Source: an uncultured Pseudomonadales bacterium
GTDB taxonomy: Bacteria; Pseudomonadota; Gammaproteobacteria; Pseudomonadales; Azotimanducaceae
Assembly: GCA_938017975.1 (NCBI GenBank)
Contig: CALIKQ010000025.1
Location: forward strand, 1 to 44,039
Reading direction: 5' to 3'
DNA: 44,039 nt
This document shows positions 1 through 9,148 of the stretch, one piece after another. A model generated the notes under the pieces. It was not told the DNA's origin and did not search any database. It saw only the letters and a list, made by a program, of their open reading frames with translations. The translations under genes were made by a program, and so were the position numbers. Numbering within the stretch: the first letter of the stretch is position 1; each line of letters opens with the position of its first letter.

Positions 1-1116
1 ATCTCGATAAGATCCTTGGAGCGCATCGATGATCGCAGCGTCTCTAGCCGAGCCCAAAGTGGTCGTAACGAGCGCTTGGGTCTCACCACGGGTGAACAGT
101 GCCGAACCGTGGGTTTTAGCCAGCAGGCCCACTTCAACCGCAATGGCTCGAACTGTTTTAGTGTCACGGCCGTCAATGCGGGGTTCCCCGGCGATAATCG
201 CACGGCGTACTGTCTTTTTCTCAATGCTGCCAAAAATCGCGCTGACTTCATCCGCTGATGGTCCACCCTCCTGAACGAAGGCCTCTATCGCTTCCTCTCG
301 CAGAGCTTGCAAGGCGTCTTGACGACTCATTTTTTCAGTAATGCGATACGCTTCACCAATTTTCTCGGCACTCAAAGTCGACATTTTTTCGACCAACTCG
401 GCATCAGCTTCGGCGCGCGACCAATCCCAGTGTGTGACACCGACTTCTTCACAAAGCTCTTGTACCGCCTTTACAACGACCTGCATTTCTTGATGCGCAT
501 AGAGCACAGCGCCGAGCATTTGATCCTCGGTAAGCTCCTTGGCTTCAGACTCGACCATCAAAACTGCGGATTCCGTACCTGCAACCACCATGTCTAGGTG
601 AGACTCCGCAAGCGCTTCATAACCGGGATTCAGCAAGTAGCCATCTCGAGTGAAACCAACCCGTGCGGCACCAATTGGGCCAGCGAAAGGAATTCCAGAC
701 AAACTCAGCGCCGCTGAAACACCAATCATGGCCGGAATGTCTGAATCCATATCTTTTTCTGCTGAGACGACCTGGCAGGTTACTTGAACCTCGTTCATAA
801 ACCCCTTAGGGAACAAGGGTCGAATCGGGCGATCGATCAACCTTGAGGTTAGCGTTTCTTTTTCCGAGGGCCGTCCCTCACGCTTAAAGAACCCGCCTGG
901 GATCTTACCCGCCGAGTAGGTTTTTTCTTCGTAGTTAACGGTTAACGGAAAGAAGCTCTGATGCGGATTGGCTTCCTTGCGTCCTACAACGGCCACTAAG
1001 ACAGCTGTTTCTCCAACGGAAACAAGTACTGAAGCCGTGGCCTGGCGAGCAACACGGCCGGTTTCTATGGTGACTTCTTGATCACCATACATAAATTTCT
1101 TTCTAACTGGATTCAC
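1..1116 (-). CDS. pnp: Polynucleotide phosphorylase, N-terminal part (runs off the left edge)
   Basis: This is a phosphorolytic 3'-5' exoribonuclease and RNA degradosome partner acting in the cytoplasm. About 372 codons are present without a stop. The N-terminus reads [15 protein letters not shown] followed by [15 protein letters not shown], which matches the first RNase PH domain of Pnp. The edge reads [10 protein letters not shown], equivalent to the start of the second core domain. The KH and S1 domains lie outside the window. I chose the GTG at 1116 because GGAG sits 6 nt upstream. An in-frame ATG at 1128 would add four residues and has no clear ribosome-binding site. It lies 27 nt downstream of rpsO, as in the conserved truB-rpsO-pnp order. 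Confidence 0.95.
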   Translation of the reverse strand, partial: MNPVRKKFMYGDQEVTIETGRVARQATASVLVSVGETAVLVAVVGRKEANPHQSFFPLTVNYEEKTYSAGKIPGGFFKREGRPSEKETLTSRLIDRPIRPLFPKGFMNEVQVTCQVVSAEKDMDSDIPAMIGVSAALSLSGIPFAGPIGAARVGFTRDGYLLNPGYEALAESHLDMVVAGTESAVLMVESEAKELTEDQMLGAVLYAHQEMQVVVKAVQELCEEVGVTHWDWSRAEADAELVEKMSTLSAEKIGEAYRITEKMSRQDALQALREEAIEAFVQEGGPSADEVSAIFGSIEKKTVRRAIIAGEPRIDGRDTKTVRAIAVEVGLLAKTHGSALFTRGETQALVTTTLGSARDAAIIDALQGSYRD

Positions 1117-1143
1117 ATTTTTCTCCATTCATTCTGGACTGAT

Positions 1144-1413
1144 TTATCGACGTAGGCCTAAGCGCTTAATCAATTGGGCGTATCGATCTGTATTCTTACT
1201 TTTTAAATAATTTAAGAGTTTTCTTCTTTGACTGACCATCCTAAGCAACCCAATTCGGGAGTGATGATCCTGCTTGTGACTTTGAAAATGTCCCTGCAAT
1301 TTTTCTATATTGGCAGTGAGTAACGCGACCTGAACTTCAGGCGATCCTGTATCGGACTCTCCGGTACCAAAATCTTTCACGATTGCCGCTTTTTCTTCGT
1401 TTGATAAAGCCAT
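1144..1413 (-). CDS. rpsO: 30S ribosomal protein S15
   Basis: This is the primary 16S rRNA-binding protein of the small-subunit platform. The product is 89 residues, the usual length, starting [12 protein letters not shown] and ending RLGLRR. It carries the conserved segment [15 protein letters not shown] and the [18 protein letters not shown] region that contacts the rRNA three-way junction. The ATG at 1413 is preceded by a strong AGGAGG. An upstream in-frame extension of 13 codons has no such support and was dropped. The gene sits between truB and pnp on the same strand and is probably cotranscribed with both. A small inverted repeat lies 25 nt upstream. Confidence 0.97.
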   Translation of the reverse strand: MALSNEEKAAIVKDFGTGESDTGSPEVQVALLTANIEKLQGHFQSHKQDHHSRIGLLRMVSQRRKLLNYLKSKNTDRYAQLIKRLGLRR

Positions 1414-1437
1414 GAGGCCTCCTTTTATCAATATGCT

Positions 1438-1453
1438 GTTGTCCCTAGACAAC
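1438..1453 (-). promoter_or_regulatory. Small hairpin in the rpsO leader
   Basis: GTTGTC and GACAAC form a perfect 6-bp stem with a 4-nt loop between truB and rpsO. S15 represses its own translation through leader RNA structure in several bacteria, so this may be part of such an element. That role is inference. No pseudoknot was worked out. Confidence 0.3.
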
Positions 1454-1498
1454 TTTTTTGATCAGGTTTATCCGCGCATATTTGCAGATATCCTGGGT

Positions 1499-2428
1499 TT
1501 AACGCGTCGCGACTAACCGGCGCGGCGCGATTCTGCCATCGTCGAGAATATTACCGACGCCAACAAAATTTCTATCTTCATCCGTCGCGGCATACACCGC
1601 GACCATCCCTTCTCCAGAAATGCCAGCGATCTGCACCGCTTGGCCTTGCTGAAAGTAACTGGCCGTCAGATCCGTCATCTCAACGACGGGATAATCCTCC
1701 ACTGCCGCAGCGACTGGGAGCAAAGCTGCATCGAGCCCCTCCACTGCATTTTCAGTCTTGATCTCATTAAGCTTTTCTAAAGAATAGCTCTCATCAATCC
1801 GAAAAGGCCCCGCTTGCCGGCGCCTTAAGCCAATGACGTGCGCGCCGCAACCAATGCTCGCACCTAAATCTTCTGCAAGGGTCCTCACGTAGGTCCCCTT
1901 ACTACACACCAAATCAATCACCCACGTATCGCTGGTTTTCTCAAGCAACGTCAAACTAAAAATCGTGACCGAACGGGCTTTCCTTTCAATTTCTATCCCC
2001 TGCCTCGCCAATTTGTACAATGGCTGACCATCCACTTTTAACGCCGAGTACATGGAGGGGATTTGCTCGATCTGTCCTCTAAAAGGTTCTAGATACTCCT
2101 CAGCTTCTGAAATACTCATTTCAGGCACGGGCCTTGACGAGACACAATCACCCTCACTGTCACCAGTCGTGGTTTGCTCACCGAGGCGAATCGTCGCGAC
2201 GTAACTTTTATCAGCGTCTAATAAAAATTGTGAAAACTTTGTTGCTTCCCCAAAACAGATGGGTAGAACGCCTGTTGCAATCGGATCAAGGCTTCCAGTG
2301 TGTCCAGCTTTCGCCGCCCCAAACAAGTGTTTGACCTGTTGGAGCGCGCCATTTGACGTTATTCCTGCAGGTTTGTCCAGCAACAATATCCCATCCACTG
2401 GACGCCCTTTACGCCTACTTCTGCTCAT
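1499..2428 (-). CDS. truB: tRNA pseudouridine(55) synthase
   Basis: It isomerises uridine 55 in the T-loop of nearly all elongator tRNAs. The 309-residue product begins MSRSRRKGRPVDGILLLDKP. It has the catalytic aspartate at about residue 48 within AGHTGSLDPIATG. The IPSMYSALKVDGQPLYKLAR and CSKGTYVRTLAEDLG motifs follow, then a C-terminal PUA-like domain ending APRRLV. I chose the ATG at 2428 because it aligns with E. coli TruB. A GTG 24 nt upstream is possible. The start overlaps the end of rbfA by 14 nt, which suggests translational coupling. Confidence 0.96.
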   Translation of the reverse strand: MSRSRRKGRPVDGILLLDKPAGITSNGALQQVKHLFGAAKAGHTGSLDPIATGVLPICFGEATKFSQFLLDADKSYVATIRLGEQTTTGDSEGDCVSSRPVPEMSISEAEEYLEPFRGQIEQIPSMYSALKVDGQPLYKLARQGIEIERKARSVTIFSLTLLEKTSDTWVIDLVCSKGTYVRTLAEDLGASIGCGAHVIGLRRRQAGPFRIDESYSLEKLNEIKTENAVEGLDAALLPVAAAVEDYPVVEMTDLTASYFQQGQAVQIAGISGEGMVAVYAATDEDRNFVGVGNILDDGRIAPRRLVATR

Positions 2429-2798
2429 TAGGCGCTTCTGTGGGAGCATCACGCGTCCCGCGATGATCGGCTAGGGCACTATCAATTTTCTGACCATCAA
2501 CAAGGCTTGAATCAAATCTAAAACGCAGCTTTGGCGTTATTCGGGTGCTGAGTCCTGTAGCCAACTGCTTCCTTAAAAAACTACTGGCATTACTCAAAAG
2601 GAGCTGCGTTTGTTCTGCATGTTCATCCGGGAAAACCGAAAAAAAGACGTCTGCATAAGCGAGATCTTTGGTCACTCGGACCTCATTGATGGTCAACATA
2701 CCCAACCTAGGATCTTTGAGCTCCTTGTGGATCAATACGGCAAGAATTTTTTGGATCTGCTCAGCAACCCGGTCGGTGCGCTTGTATTGGGCTTGCAT
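2415..2798 (-). CDS. rbfA: 30S ribosome-binding factor A
   Basis: A cold-shock ribosome maturation factor with a KH-like fold that binds the 5' domain of pre-16S rRNA. The product has 127 residues. The N-terminus MQAQYKRTDRVAEQIQK, the KDPRLGMLTINEVRVTKDL stretch and the TPKLRFRFDSS motif are diagnostic. A short acidic and basic tail follows. It lies 18 nt after infB and overlaps truB, the conserved infB-rbfA-truB order. The ribosome-binding site before the ATG is weak, which fits coupling to upstream translation. Confidence 0.95.
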   Translation of the reverse strand: MQAQYKRTDRVAEQIQKILAVLIHKELKDPRLGMLTINEVRVTKDLAYADVFFSVFPDEHAEQTQLLLSNASSFLRKQLATGLSTRITPKLRFRFDSSLVDGQKIDSALADHRGTRDAPTEAPNEQK

Positions 2799-2816
2799 GG
2801 AATGATGGACAGCAGC

Positions 2817-5444
2817 TTAAAGCTGCCGTGCAACCTCCCGAGTATCAAAAACTTCGATCTGATCATTGACGCGCACGTCGTTGTAATTTTTGACACCAAT
2901 ACCACATTCCGTACCATTACGGGCCGATTCAACCTCGTCTTTGAAATGCCTCAGGCTTTCGAGCTCACCTTCATAGATCACGACGTTATCTCGTAGTACC
3001 CGAATATTTTTGCTGCGATAGACCGTTCCTTCAATCACCATACAACCGGCAATGGAACCAAATTTCTTACTATCGAAGACATCTCTTACTTCCGCGATGC
3101 CCACAATGTCCTCTCGAACTTCAGGCGCCAACATCCCACTTAACGCTGCTTTGACATCATCAACCAAGTCATAAATCACCTTGTAATATCTAAGATCGAT
3201 GGACTCCGCCTCAACAATTCGTTTCGCAGAAGTTTCCGCACGTACATTAAATCCAAAGATGACGGCTTGAGAGGTCAGCGCGTAATTGACATCAGTCTCG
3301 GTTAAGCCGCCCACACCGGAGGAAACCACATTAACTTGGACCTCATCATTGCCCAACTCTGTCAAAGCAGACACAATTGCTTCGAGAGATCCGCGAACAT
3401 CTGCTTTGACAACAATATTCAAAGATTGAACGCTTTGGTTTCCAAAGTTTTCGAGCAAATTGTCAAGCGATACAGTCGGCGTCGCCAGTCGCTCTGTCTT
3501 AAGCTTCTCACGCCTGAATTCGGCGACTTCACGCGCACCTTTTTCGTCTTTTGTGACCGTAAAAGGGTCTCCAGCGCCAGGAGTTCCATCTAAGCCCAGA
3601 ATTGAAACCGGAGTAGCAGGACCAGCCGAGTCAAGCGTTTGCCCTTGCTCATTTGTGACTGCGCGCACGCGGCCGTAGTTTTCTCCAGCAACAACGATGT
3701 CCCCACGCTTCAGTGTGCCGTTTTGGACCAGCAACGTCGCAACGGAGCCTTTTCCTTTATCCAGCCTCGATTCGATCACAACGCCCTGCGCAGGTCCGTC
3801 CTGGACCGCCTTCAGTTCAAGTAACTCAGCCTGGAGCAGAACTGCCTCAAGCAGCGCGTCGACCCCTTCACCGGTCAATGCGGAAACCGGAACAAACTGC
3901 GTATCTCCGCCCCAATCCTCAGGAATCACTTCTTTGGCGGCCAATTCGCTCTTGGCTCGTTCAGGATCCGCGCCTTCCTTATCAATTTTATTCACAGCAA
4001 CAACCAAAGGCACACCCGCATTACGCGCGTGTAATACTGCTTCTTCGGTTTGAGGCATAACCCCATCGTCCGCCGCCACCACCAAGATCACAATGTCGGT
4101 AGCGCTTGCGCCCCGTGCACGCATAGCGGTAAACGCTGCGTGTCCGGGAGTGTCGATAAAGCAGATTTCTCCTTGAGCTGTCTGTACTCGATATGCGCCA
4201 ATATGCTGGGTAATCCCACCGGCTTCGCCATCGGCGACTTGAGCATTTCTTATATAATCAAGAAGCGAAGTCTTACCATGGTCAACATGACCCATCACTG
4301 TGACCACTGGAGAGCGTGGCTCTGGTTCGGCTTCGTAGACCAACCCCTCAACAAGGGTCGTCTCAATTTCGTTCGCATCGACAATTTTAACGGAATGACC
4401 AAACTCCTCGACCACCAACGTTGCTGTTTCTTGGTCAACCGTCGCATTGACATTGGCCATAATGCCAAGACCCATCAAATATTTGATGACTTCATTGGCC
4501 TTAATAGACATCCGTTGCGACAACTGAGACACCGTAATCGATTCACCAATCTCGACTTCTCTGACCTGATCTGATGTTGGTGCTTTAAACTGATGGCGAG
4601 GTCCAGCTTTTGGAACAGCCGCACGTTTCGAACGAGCAACACCGGTCAACCCTAAAGTCGTCGGTGCAAGGTCATCATCGAGAGCCGTTTCAGGCGCAAT
4701 CAGTATCTCATCGACTTCCTCGACCAGCAGCTCCTCAACGCGTTTCTTACGGTTACCATGCTTGGCTTTCTTCTGCTGAATTTCATCGATATCAATTTCT
4801 TTACGATCACGCTTATCTTTTCTCGATGTCGATTTATCGTCAGAGTCTTTTGCTGAATCTGCTTTATTCGCCTTTGCACGCTGAGCTTCAGCAGCCTGTT
4901 TGGCTTTTTCAGCTTCTTCTGCAGCAGCTTTTGCTTCTCGTTCCTGTTGCGCGATGCGCTTTTCTTCGGCCTCTTGTTCTGCAGCCAAATGTGCGGCCCG
5001 GCGAATTGCCTCTGGATCTAATGTCTTGCTTGCAGCTGCCGGCGCTGCTTGAGGTGTCTCTTTAGCGGCTTCAATCTGAGGCGCCGCAATTTCTTCTTGC
5101 TGCGGCGTAGTTTCTTCAACTGATTCAGAGGTATCTGCAGCCTCGTCTCGTCGGACATAAGTTCGCTTTTTACGGACCTCAACATTCACCGTGCGACCTC
5201 GACCTGCGCTGCCGCCAGCTTTGATGGTGCTAAGCGTTCTTCGTTTTAGCGTTATCTTTTTAGGGCCATCGGTCTCCTCGCCATGACTCTTTTTCAAAAA
5301 AGCCAACAACGATTCCTTTTGCGTCTCTTGAACCGCATCGGACTCAGCGGTTTGTGGTAGTCCTGCTTCCTGCATTTGCTGCAGCAAACGGTCAACAGGC
5401 GTCCCTACTGCTTCTGCCAGTTGCTTTACCGTTGTCTCAGCCAT
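2817..5444 (-). CDS. infB: Translation initiation factor IF-2
   Basis: A GTPase that delivers initiator fMet-tRNA to the 30S P site and promotes subunit joining. It has 875 residues. An IF2_N helical domain at the start ([20 protein letters not shown]) is followed by a long charged, Ala/Glu/Lys-rich linker at about residues 130-260 and a second IF2_N at about 300-350. The G domain has G1 GHVDHGKT starting at residue 385, then DTPGHAAF and NKID. Domains II to IV end in the fMet-tRNA-binding C2 region. The gene is 35 nt after nusA. The stop codon sits inside a small palindrome, GCAGCTT-A-AAGCTGC. Confidence 0.98.
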   Translation of the reverse strand: MAETTVKQLAEAVGTPVDRLLQQMQEAGLPQTAESDAVQETQKESLLAFLKKSHGEETDGPKKITLKRRTLSTIKAGGSAGRGRTVNVEVRKKRTYVRRDEAADTSESVEETTPQQEEIAAPQIEAAKETPQAAPAAASKTLDPEAIRRAAHLAAEQEAEEKRIAQQEREAKAAAEEAEKAKQAAEAQRAKANKADSAKDSDDKSTSRKDKRDRKEIDIDEIQQKKAKHGNRKKRVEELLVEEVDEILIAPETALDDDLAPTTLGLTGVARSKRAAVPKAGPRHQFKAPTSDQVREVEIGESITVSQLSQRMSIKANEVIKYLMGLGIMANVNATVDQETATLVVEEFGHSVKIVDANEIETTLVEGLVYEAEPEPRSPVVTVMGHVDHGKTSLLDYIRNAQVADGEAGGITQHIGAYRVQTAQGEICFIDTPGHAAFTAMRARGASATDIVILVVAADDGVMPQTEEAVLHARNAGVPLVVAVNKIDKEGADPERAKSELAAKEVIPEDWGGDTQFVPVSALTGEGVDALLEAVLLQAELLELKAVQDGPAQGVVIESRLDKGKGSVATLLVQNGTLKRGDIVVAGENYGRVRAVTNEQGQTLDSAGPATPVSILGLDGTPGAGDPFTVTKDEKGAREVAEFRREKLKTERLATPTVSLDNLLENFGNQSVQSLNIVVKADVRGSLEAIVSALTELGNDEVQVNVVSSGVGGLTETDVNYALTSQAVIFGFNVRAETSAKRIVEAESIDLRYYKVIYDLVDDVKAALSGMLAPEVREDIVGIAEVRDVFDSKKFGSIAGCMVIEGTVYRSKNIRVLRDNVVIYEGELESLRHFKDEVESARNGTECGIGVKNYNDVRVNDQIEVFDTREVARQL

Positions 5445-5479
5445 ACTCAGTTCCCCTTGTTGCCTTCGCCGATTTTGAT

Positions 5480-6964
5480 CTACTCAAACCACGGCGCACG
5501 AGCCGTCATAATAATCTCACCAGCGAGTGCTTCAGTCATTGACTCAATATCCATCAGATCATCAATTGCCTGCTCTGCTAAATCTTCCATGGTGATGATC
5601 CCAATCTCCGCGAGATCATAAGCCAACTTCTTATTCATACCTTCCATGGTCAACAAGTCTTCTGCAGGTTCTTGCGACGAGCGGTTAGTTTCGCCGACCA
5701 ATTCCATCGTCGTCAGCGTGTTGCGCGCCCGGCTTCTCAATTCTTCAACAATCTCTAAATCAAACCCCTCGATTGCAACCATCTCATCGATCGGTACGTA
5801 GGCGATCTCCTCGAGACTGGTGAATCCTTCCTCGAGTAAGACGACCGCAACATCTTCATCAACGTCTAGCTGCTCCATAAACTGGGTCACCACTGTGCCT
5901 GCCTCTTGCTCTTGCTTCTCGGCCGCTTCTTCCTCAGTCATAATATTGAGAATCCAGCCAGTGAGCTCGCTGGCCAATTTAACATTTTGGCCGCCGCGCC
6001 CAATCGCTTGCGCCAAATTATCCTCAGAAACTGCAATATCCATGCTATGGGTTTCTTCATCGACAACGATCGAAACCACTTCCGCTGGCGCCATCGCATT
6101 GATCGCCAATTGCGCAATATTGTCATCCCAAAGAACAATGTCGATTCGCTCGTTCCCCAACTCTCCAGAGACTGCTTGCACCCTAGATCCTCGCATTCCC
6201 ACGCATGCCCCTACAGGATCAATCCGCCCGTCATTGGTTTTGACGGCGATTTTTGCGCGCGAACCAGGGTCCCTGGCGGCAGCCAAAATTTCAATCACTC
6301 CATCTGCAACTTCCGGCACTTCGATTTTAAATAGCTCAGTGAGTACAAGCGATGAGGTTCGAGTCATTGCCAGCTGAGGACCTCTCGCCTCTGGCCGCAC
6401 TTCTTTCAGCAGCGCCCGCAGTCGATCACCGATTCTGAATGTTTCCCTCGGCACCCACTCTTCTCTCGGTAGGATGGCTTCAGCATTGTTGCCAAGATCA
6501 ACAATCACGGCCTCTCGCGTAACTTTTTTAACTTGGCCGTTGAGTAGTTCACCGATTCGATCCCGGTAAGCCTCAACCACTTGAGCGCGCTCGGCTTCTC
6601 GAACCTTTTGAACAATCACTTGTTTTGCCGTTTGGGCGGCAATTCGCCCGAATTCTACCGATTCGATGGGTATCTCATAGACAGCACCGGCAACCAGATC
6701 TGCCTGATGTTCTGAGGCTTGCTCTACCGTCATCTGAGCATCAGGAAATTCAAGTTCCTCATCTTCGGCCAGCACCGTCCAACGCCGAAATGAATCATAA
6801 AGACCTGTTTCCCGATCAATCGCTACTCTTATGTCTGATTCTTCGGAGTAACGTTTTTTGGTTGCCGTCGCGAGGGCAACCTCTAATGCATCAAAAATGA
6901 TTTCTTCCGAAACACCTTTTTCATTAGAAACTGATTCAACGACTAAAAGAATTTCTTTACTCAT
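5480..6964 (-). CDS. nusA: Transcription termination/antitermination factor NusA
   Basis: An RNA polymerase-associated factor that enhances pausing and intrinsic termination and takes part in antitermination on rRNA operons. It has 494 residues. The N-terminal RNAP-binding domain starts [18 protein letters not shown]. An S1 domain follows, then KH1 and KH2 ([27 protein letters not shown]). Two acidic C-terminal repeats at about 365-425 and 440-494 are typical of proteobacterial NusA. It is 43 nt downstream of rimP. NusA autoregulates its operon in E. coli, which makes the terminator ahead of rimP notable. Confidence 0.98.
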   Translation of the reverse strand: MSKEILLVVESVSNEKGVSEEIIFDALEVALATATKKRYSEESDIRVAIDRETGLYDSFRRWTVLAEDEELEFPDAQMTVEQASEHQADLVAGAVYEIPIESVEFGRIAAQTAKQVIVQKVREAERAQVVEAYRDRIGELLNGQVKKVTREAVIVDLGNNAEAILPREEWVPRETFRIGDRLRALLKEVRPEARGPQLAMTRTSSLVLTELFKIEVPEVADGVIEILAAARDPGSRAKIAVKTNDGRIDPVGACVGMRGSRVQAVSGELGNERIDIVLWDDNIAQLAINAMAPAEVVSIVVDEETHSMDIAVSEDNLAQAIGRGGQNVKLASELTGWILNIMTEEEAAEKQEQEAGTVVTQFMEQLDVDEDVAVVLLEEGFTSLEEIAYVPIDEMVAIEGFDLEIVEELRSRARNTLTTMELVGETNRSSQEPAEDLLTMEGMNKKLAYDLAEIGIITMEDLAEQAIDDLMDIESMTEALAGEIIMTARAPWFE

Positions 6965-7007
6965 GACTCCATCTCATCTGTATGCGAGATTAAACTCGCC
7001 ATTACTC

Positions 7008-7454
7008 TTAAACGACTACTCTCGCCCGCTCAATACTTTCAAGTGGCAGCAGTATCTCTTGCGCGTCGTCAACTCTCAGCACAACGTCTTCGTTTTCAAG
7101 ACCACTTAAAATACCCTTAAACTTCCGCTGACCTTCAAACGCGCTCCGCAAGGTCACTTGGATTTTGGCGCCTTTGCACTGCTCATAATGTGCTGCTTTA
7201 AATAGCCGTCGGTCTATTCCTGGAGATGAAACCTCAAGCACATACTCGCCTGGTATAGGGTCTTCGACATCGAAAAGACTGCTCACCTGCCGACTCACCC
7301 CAGCACAATCGTCTACATTGATACCCTGCTCCGATTCGATGTAGATTTTGAGAGTCATTCTGCGCCCCTGGTTCACCGTTTCAATACCCCACAATTGGCA
7401 TCCCAACGCCTGCACCACCGGCTCGATCAATGTCTCTAGGCCCTTCTCCCCCAT
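7008..7454 (-). CDS. rimP: Ribosome maturation factor RimP
   Basis: Needed for 30S assembly, specifically 3'-domain maturation. It has 148 residues. The N-terminal alpha/beta domain (ETLIEPVVQALGCQLWGIE) and the conserved YVLEVSSPGIDRRLF motif are followed by an Sm-like C-terminal barrel. It is the first protein gene of the rimP-nusA-infB-rbfA-truB-rpsO-pnp run. AGGAGAA lies 12 nt before the ATG and GGTGG lies right beside it. An intrinsic terminator ends immediately upstream of that site. Confidence 0.96.
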   Translation of the reverse strand: MGEKGLETLIEPVVQALGCQLWGIETVNQGRRMTLKIYIESEQGINVDDCAGVSRQVSSLFDVEDPIPGEYVLEVSSPGIDRRLFKAAHYEQCKGAKIQVTLRSAFEGQRKFKGILSGLENEDVVLRVDDAQEILLPLESIERARVVV

Positions 7455-7471
7455 GCCACCAAAATTCTCCT

Positions 7472-7499
7472 AAAAAAAATGGGCAAAATTGCCCACTTT
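7472..7499 (-). terminator. Intrinsic terminator in the rimP leader (candidate attenuator)
   Basis: On the minus strand AAAGTGGGCAA pairs with TTGCCCATTTT around a very short loop and is followed by a run of eight Ts. The run is directly followed by the rimP ribosome-binding site AGGAGAA. No promoter fits between the T-run and rimP, so transcription of rimP-nusA-infB must read through it. Confidence 0.8.
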
Positions 7500-7565
7500 A
7501 AATTGCCGATCCATCACCGACGTAATGTTCGCTCCCAGCGCCACCATCAAAACGCACGACACCTG

Positions 7566-7593
7566 AAACAAAAAGCCCCAAAATAGGGGCTTT
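7566..7593 (-). terminator. Intrinsic terminator after tRNA-fMet
   Basis: On the minus strand AAAGCCCC and GGGGCTTT form an 8-bp stem with a 6-nt TATTTT loop, followed by a short T-run. It lies 9 nt beyond the encoded CCA of tRNA-fMet and would release the tRNA transcript or partly terminate it before rimP. Confidence 0.8.
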
Positions 7594-7601
7594 CCTTAAA
7601 G

Positions 7602-7678
7602 TGGTAGCGGGGGCAGGATTTGAACCCGCGACCTACGGGTTATGAGCCCGTCGAGCTACCAGACTGCTCCACCCCGCA
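7602..7678 (-). tRNA. Initiator tRNA-fMet (CAT), 77 nt, CCA encoded
   Basis: It folds as a full cloverleaf with anticodon CAT. Initiator hallmarks are present: three G-C pairs at the base of the anticodon stem (ACGGG/CCCGT), the A11-U24 pair in the D stem (GAGC/GCTC), and no Watson-Crick pair at 1-72. The 1-72 position is U opposite U instead of the usual C-A. The six acceptor pairs 2-7 (GCGGGG/CCCCGC) are intact. Its position ahead of rimP-nusA-infB matches metY in E. coli. Confidence 0.96.
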
Positions 7679-7693
7679 ACAACAAGGACGGCG

Positions 7694-7723
7694 ATTATAA
7701 GATCACCGTCCCCTCTGGGTCAA
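7694..7723 (-). promoter_or_regulatory. Sigma-70 promoter for tRNA-fMet
   Basis: TTGACC (7723-7718) and a perfect TATAAT (7699-7694) are separated by 18 nt. A GC-rich discriminator CGCCGTCC follows, typical of stringently controlled stable-RNA promoters. The expected start falls a few nucleotides before the mature 5' end at 7678. Confidence 0.8.
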
Positions 7724-7743
7724 CCTAAATTAAGCGGGAGAAC

Positions 7744-7758
7744 GCCTTCCCAGAAGGC
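7744..7758 (-). other. Short hairpin between the two tRNA genes
   Basis: GCCTTC and GAAGGC form a 6-bp stem with a 3-nt loop. No T-run follows, so it is at best a weak terminator or a processing barrier downstream of tRNA-Leu. Confidence 0.35.
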
Positions 7759-7806
7759 TCGCCGCGGCAGGAAGGAAACTGCTTCGATTGCAGATTTACA
7801 ATAAAT

Positions 7807-7893
7807 TGGTGCCGAAGAGAGGACTTGAACCTCCACGGGGTTTCCCCCACTACCCCCTCAAGGTAGCGTGTCTACCAATTCCACCACTTCGGC
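7807..7893 (-). tRNA. tRNA-Leu (GAG), 87 nt, CCA encoded
   Basis: A class II tRNA with a long variable arm. The 5' end GCCGAAG pairs with CTTCGGC. The D-arm segment TGGTGGAATTGGTAGACACG and the anticodon loop CTTGAGG closely match E. coli leuU. It starts 8 nt after the secG stop, so it must be cut from the secG transcript. Confidence 0.96.
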
Positions 7894-7901
7894 TAAACGA
7901 T

Positions 7902-8255
7902 TTACAGCTCCGGAATTTCAGAATTATCTTGATCATCAGGGCCAATTGAGACCGGCGCAACTTCGGCCGCTTCTATCTGAGGGATTCCCTGATTCATGAC
8001 TGCCTCTGAACGCTGCTTGGCGACGTAAGCTAATCCAAAACTGGTTACAAAAAAAGCAACGGCAATCCAGGTGGTTAGGCGCGTTAAAAAGTTACCTGCA
8101 CCGCCACTACCAAAAACAGTATTCGACGCACCACCGCCGAATCCAGAGCCCATATCTGCGCCTTTGCCTTGCTGTATCAAAACCAGCCCAATCACGGCCA
8201 ATGCGGCGATCACGTGGACGACCAGCACAAGCTGTTCAAATAAATCTAAATCCAT
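7902..8255 (-). CDS. secG: Protein-export membrane protein SecG
   Basis: A small inner-membrane subunit of the SecYEG translocon. The product has 117 residues. Two membrane segments at about 6-25 and 60-80 flank a cytoplasmic loop with the signature QQGKGADMGSGFGGGASNTV. A variable acidic tail ends EIPEL. GGA lies before the ATG. It follows tpiA at 36 nt and precedes tRNA-Leu at 8 nt, an arrangement shared with pseudomonads. Confidence 0.96.
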   Translation of the reverse strand: MDLDLFEQLVLVVHVIAALAVIGLVLIQQGKGADMGSGFGGGASNTVFGSGGAGNFLTRLTTWIAVAFFVTSFGLAYVAKQRSEAVMNQGIPQIEAAEVAPVSIGPDDQDNSEIPEL

Positions 8256-8291
8256 TTCTTCGTCCTACCTTTCCTGTTGGCGCCACTGATT

Positions 8292-9032
8292 TTAATTTTG
8301 CGCTGCCGCCGCGTTTGTACACAACTCGCTGAATCCTTGCGCAGACAGAGAAGCTCCGCCTACGAGCACCCCATCAATATCTGGCATCAACATTAGACCA
8401 GCGACATTATCCTCTTTGACACTGCCTCCATACAAGACCTTGTCTAAATGAATTCCCGCCTTTAATGCCATTTCTTTCAATGCGACATGCACTTCCTGAG
8501 CCATTTCAGGGGTGGCTTCTTTACCTGTCCCTATGGCCCATATGGGCTCGTAGGCAACGATAAGACCCTCAGAACCTGTTGGAATTTCTGCCAACACGAC
8601 CTCTAACTGCCTGCAAACCACCTCTTCGGTCTGCTGAGCCTGGCGCACCTCCAAACTTTCACCAACGCAAACTATGGGTATGATTCCGGCTCGAAAGCAA
8701 GCATTTGCCTTCTTCGCGACGGTCTCATCACTTTCTGCAAATTGCGCTCGGCGCTCCGAATGACCAACAATGCTATGCGATGCACCCATCTGCGCAATCA
8801 TTTCTGCGCTCAACTCGCCCGTATAAGCGCCGGATTCAAGCCAATGCACGTCTTGGCTGGCCCACCGGACACCCTCTTGAAGCAATGCCCTAGCGAGGGA
8901 AAGATGGATCGCTGGTACAGCCAGCACCACATCGCTCTCGCCGCGACGACCAACCAGCGCTTTTGCAACGTCTCGAAGCAGCGCCTCGGACCCGTTCATC
9001 TTCCAGTTTGCGACTACCAGTGGCGCTGTCAT
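8292..9032 (-). CDS. tpiA: Triosephosphate isomerase
   Basis: It interconverts dihydroxyacetone phosphate and glyceraldehyde 3-phosphate in glycolysis and gluconeogenesis. The product has 246 residues with a TIM barrel. Catalytic residues are visible: Lys11 in NWKMNG, His91 in IVGHSERR, and Glu162 in VAYEPIWAIGTG, which leads into the flexible loop. GAGGA lies 6 nt before the ATG. It sits between glmM and secG, as in Pseudomonas; E. coli has tpiA elsewhere. Confidence 0.97.
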   Translation of the reverse strand: MTAPLVVANWKMNGSEALLRDVAKALVGRRGESDVVLAVPAIHLSLARALLQEGVRWASQDVHWLESGAYTGELSAEMIAQMGASHSIVGHSERRAQFAESDETVAKKANACFRAGIIPIVCVGESLEVRQAQQTEEVVCRQLEVVLAEIPTGSEGLIVAYEPIWAIGTGKEATPEMAQEVHVALKEMALKAGIHLDKVLYGGSVKEDNVAGLMLMPDIDGVLVGGASLSAQGFSELCTNAAAAQN

Positions 9033-9148
9033 ATGCGGTCCTCAACGACCATTGCTGGACTGAATCGTTCTCAGACATCGTTTCATCGGAGCGTCTCGCT
9101 AGCCACATCCGCGACGGGCGCGAATCTTAACGAACCTCCCGAAAAGTT

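Noticed and set aside
4050-6377. Long plus-strand ORFs (up to 185 codons) opposite infB and nusA
   Set aside because: They are antisense frames of strongly conserved genes, rich in Ser, Arg and Cys, without ribosome-binding sites or recognisable domains.
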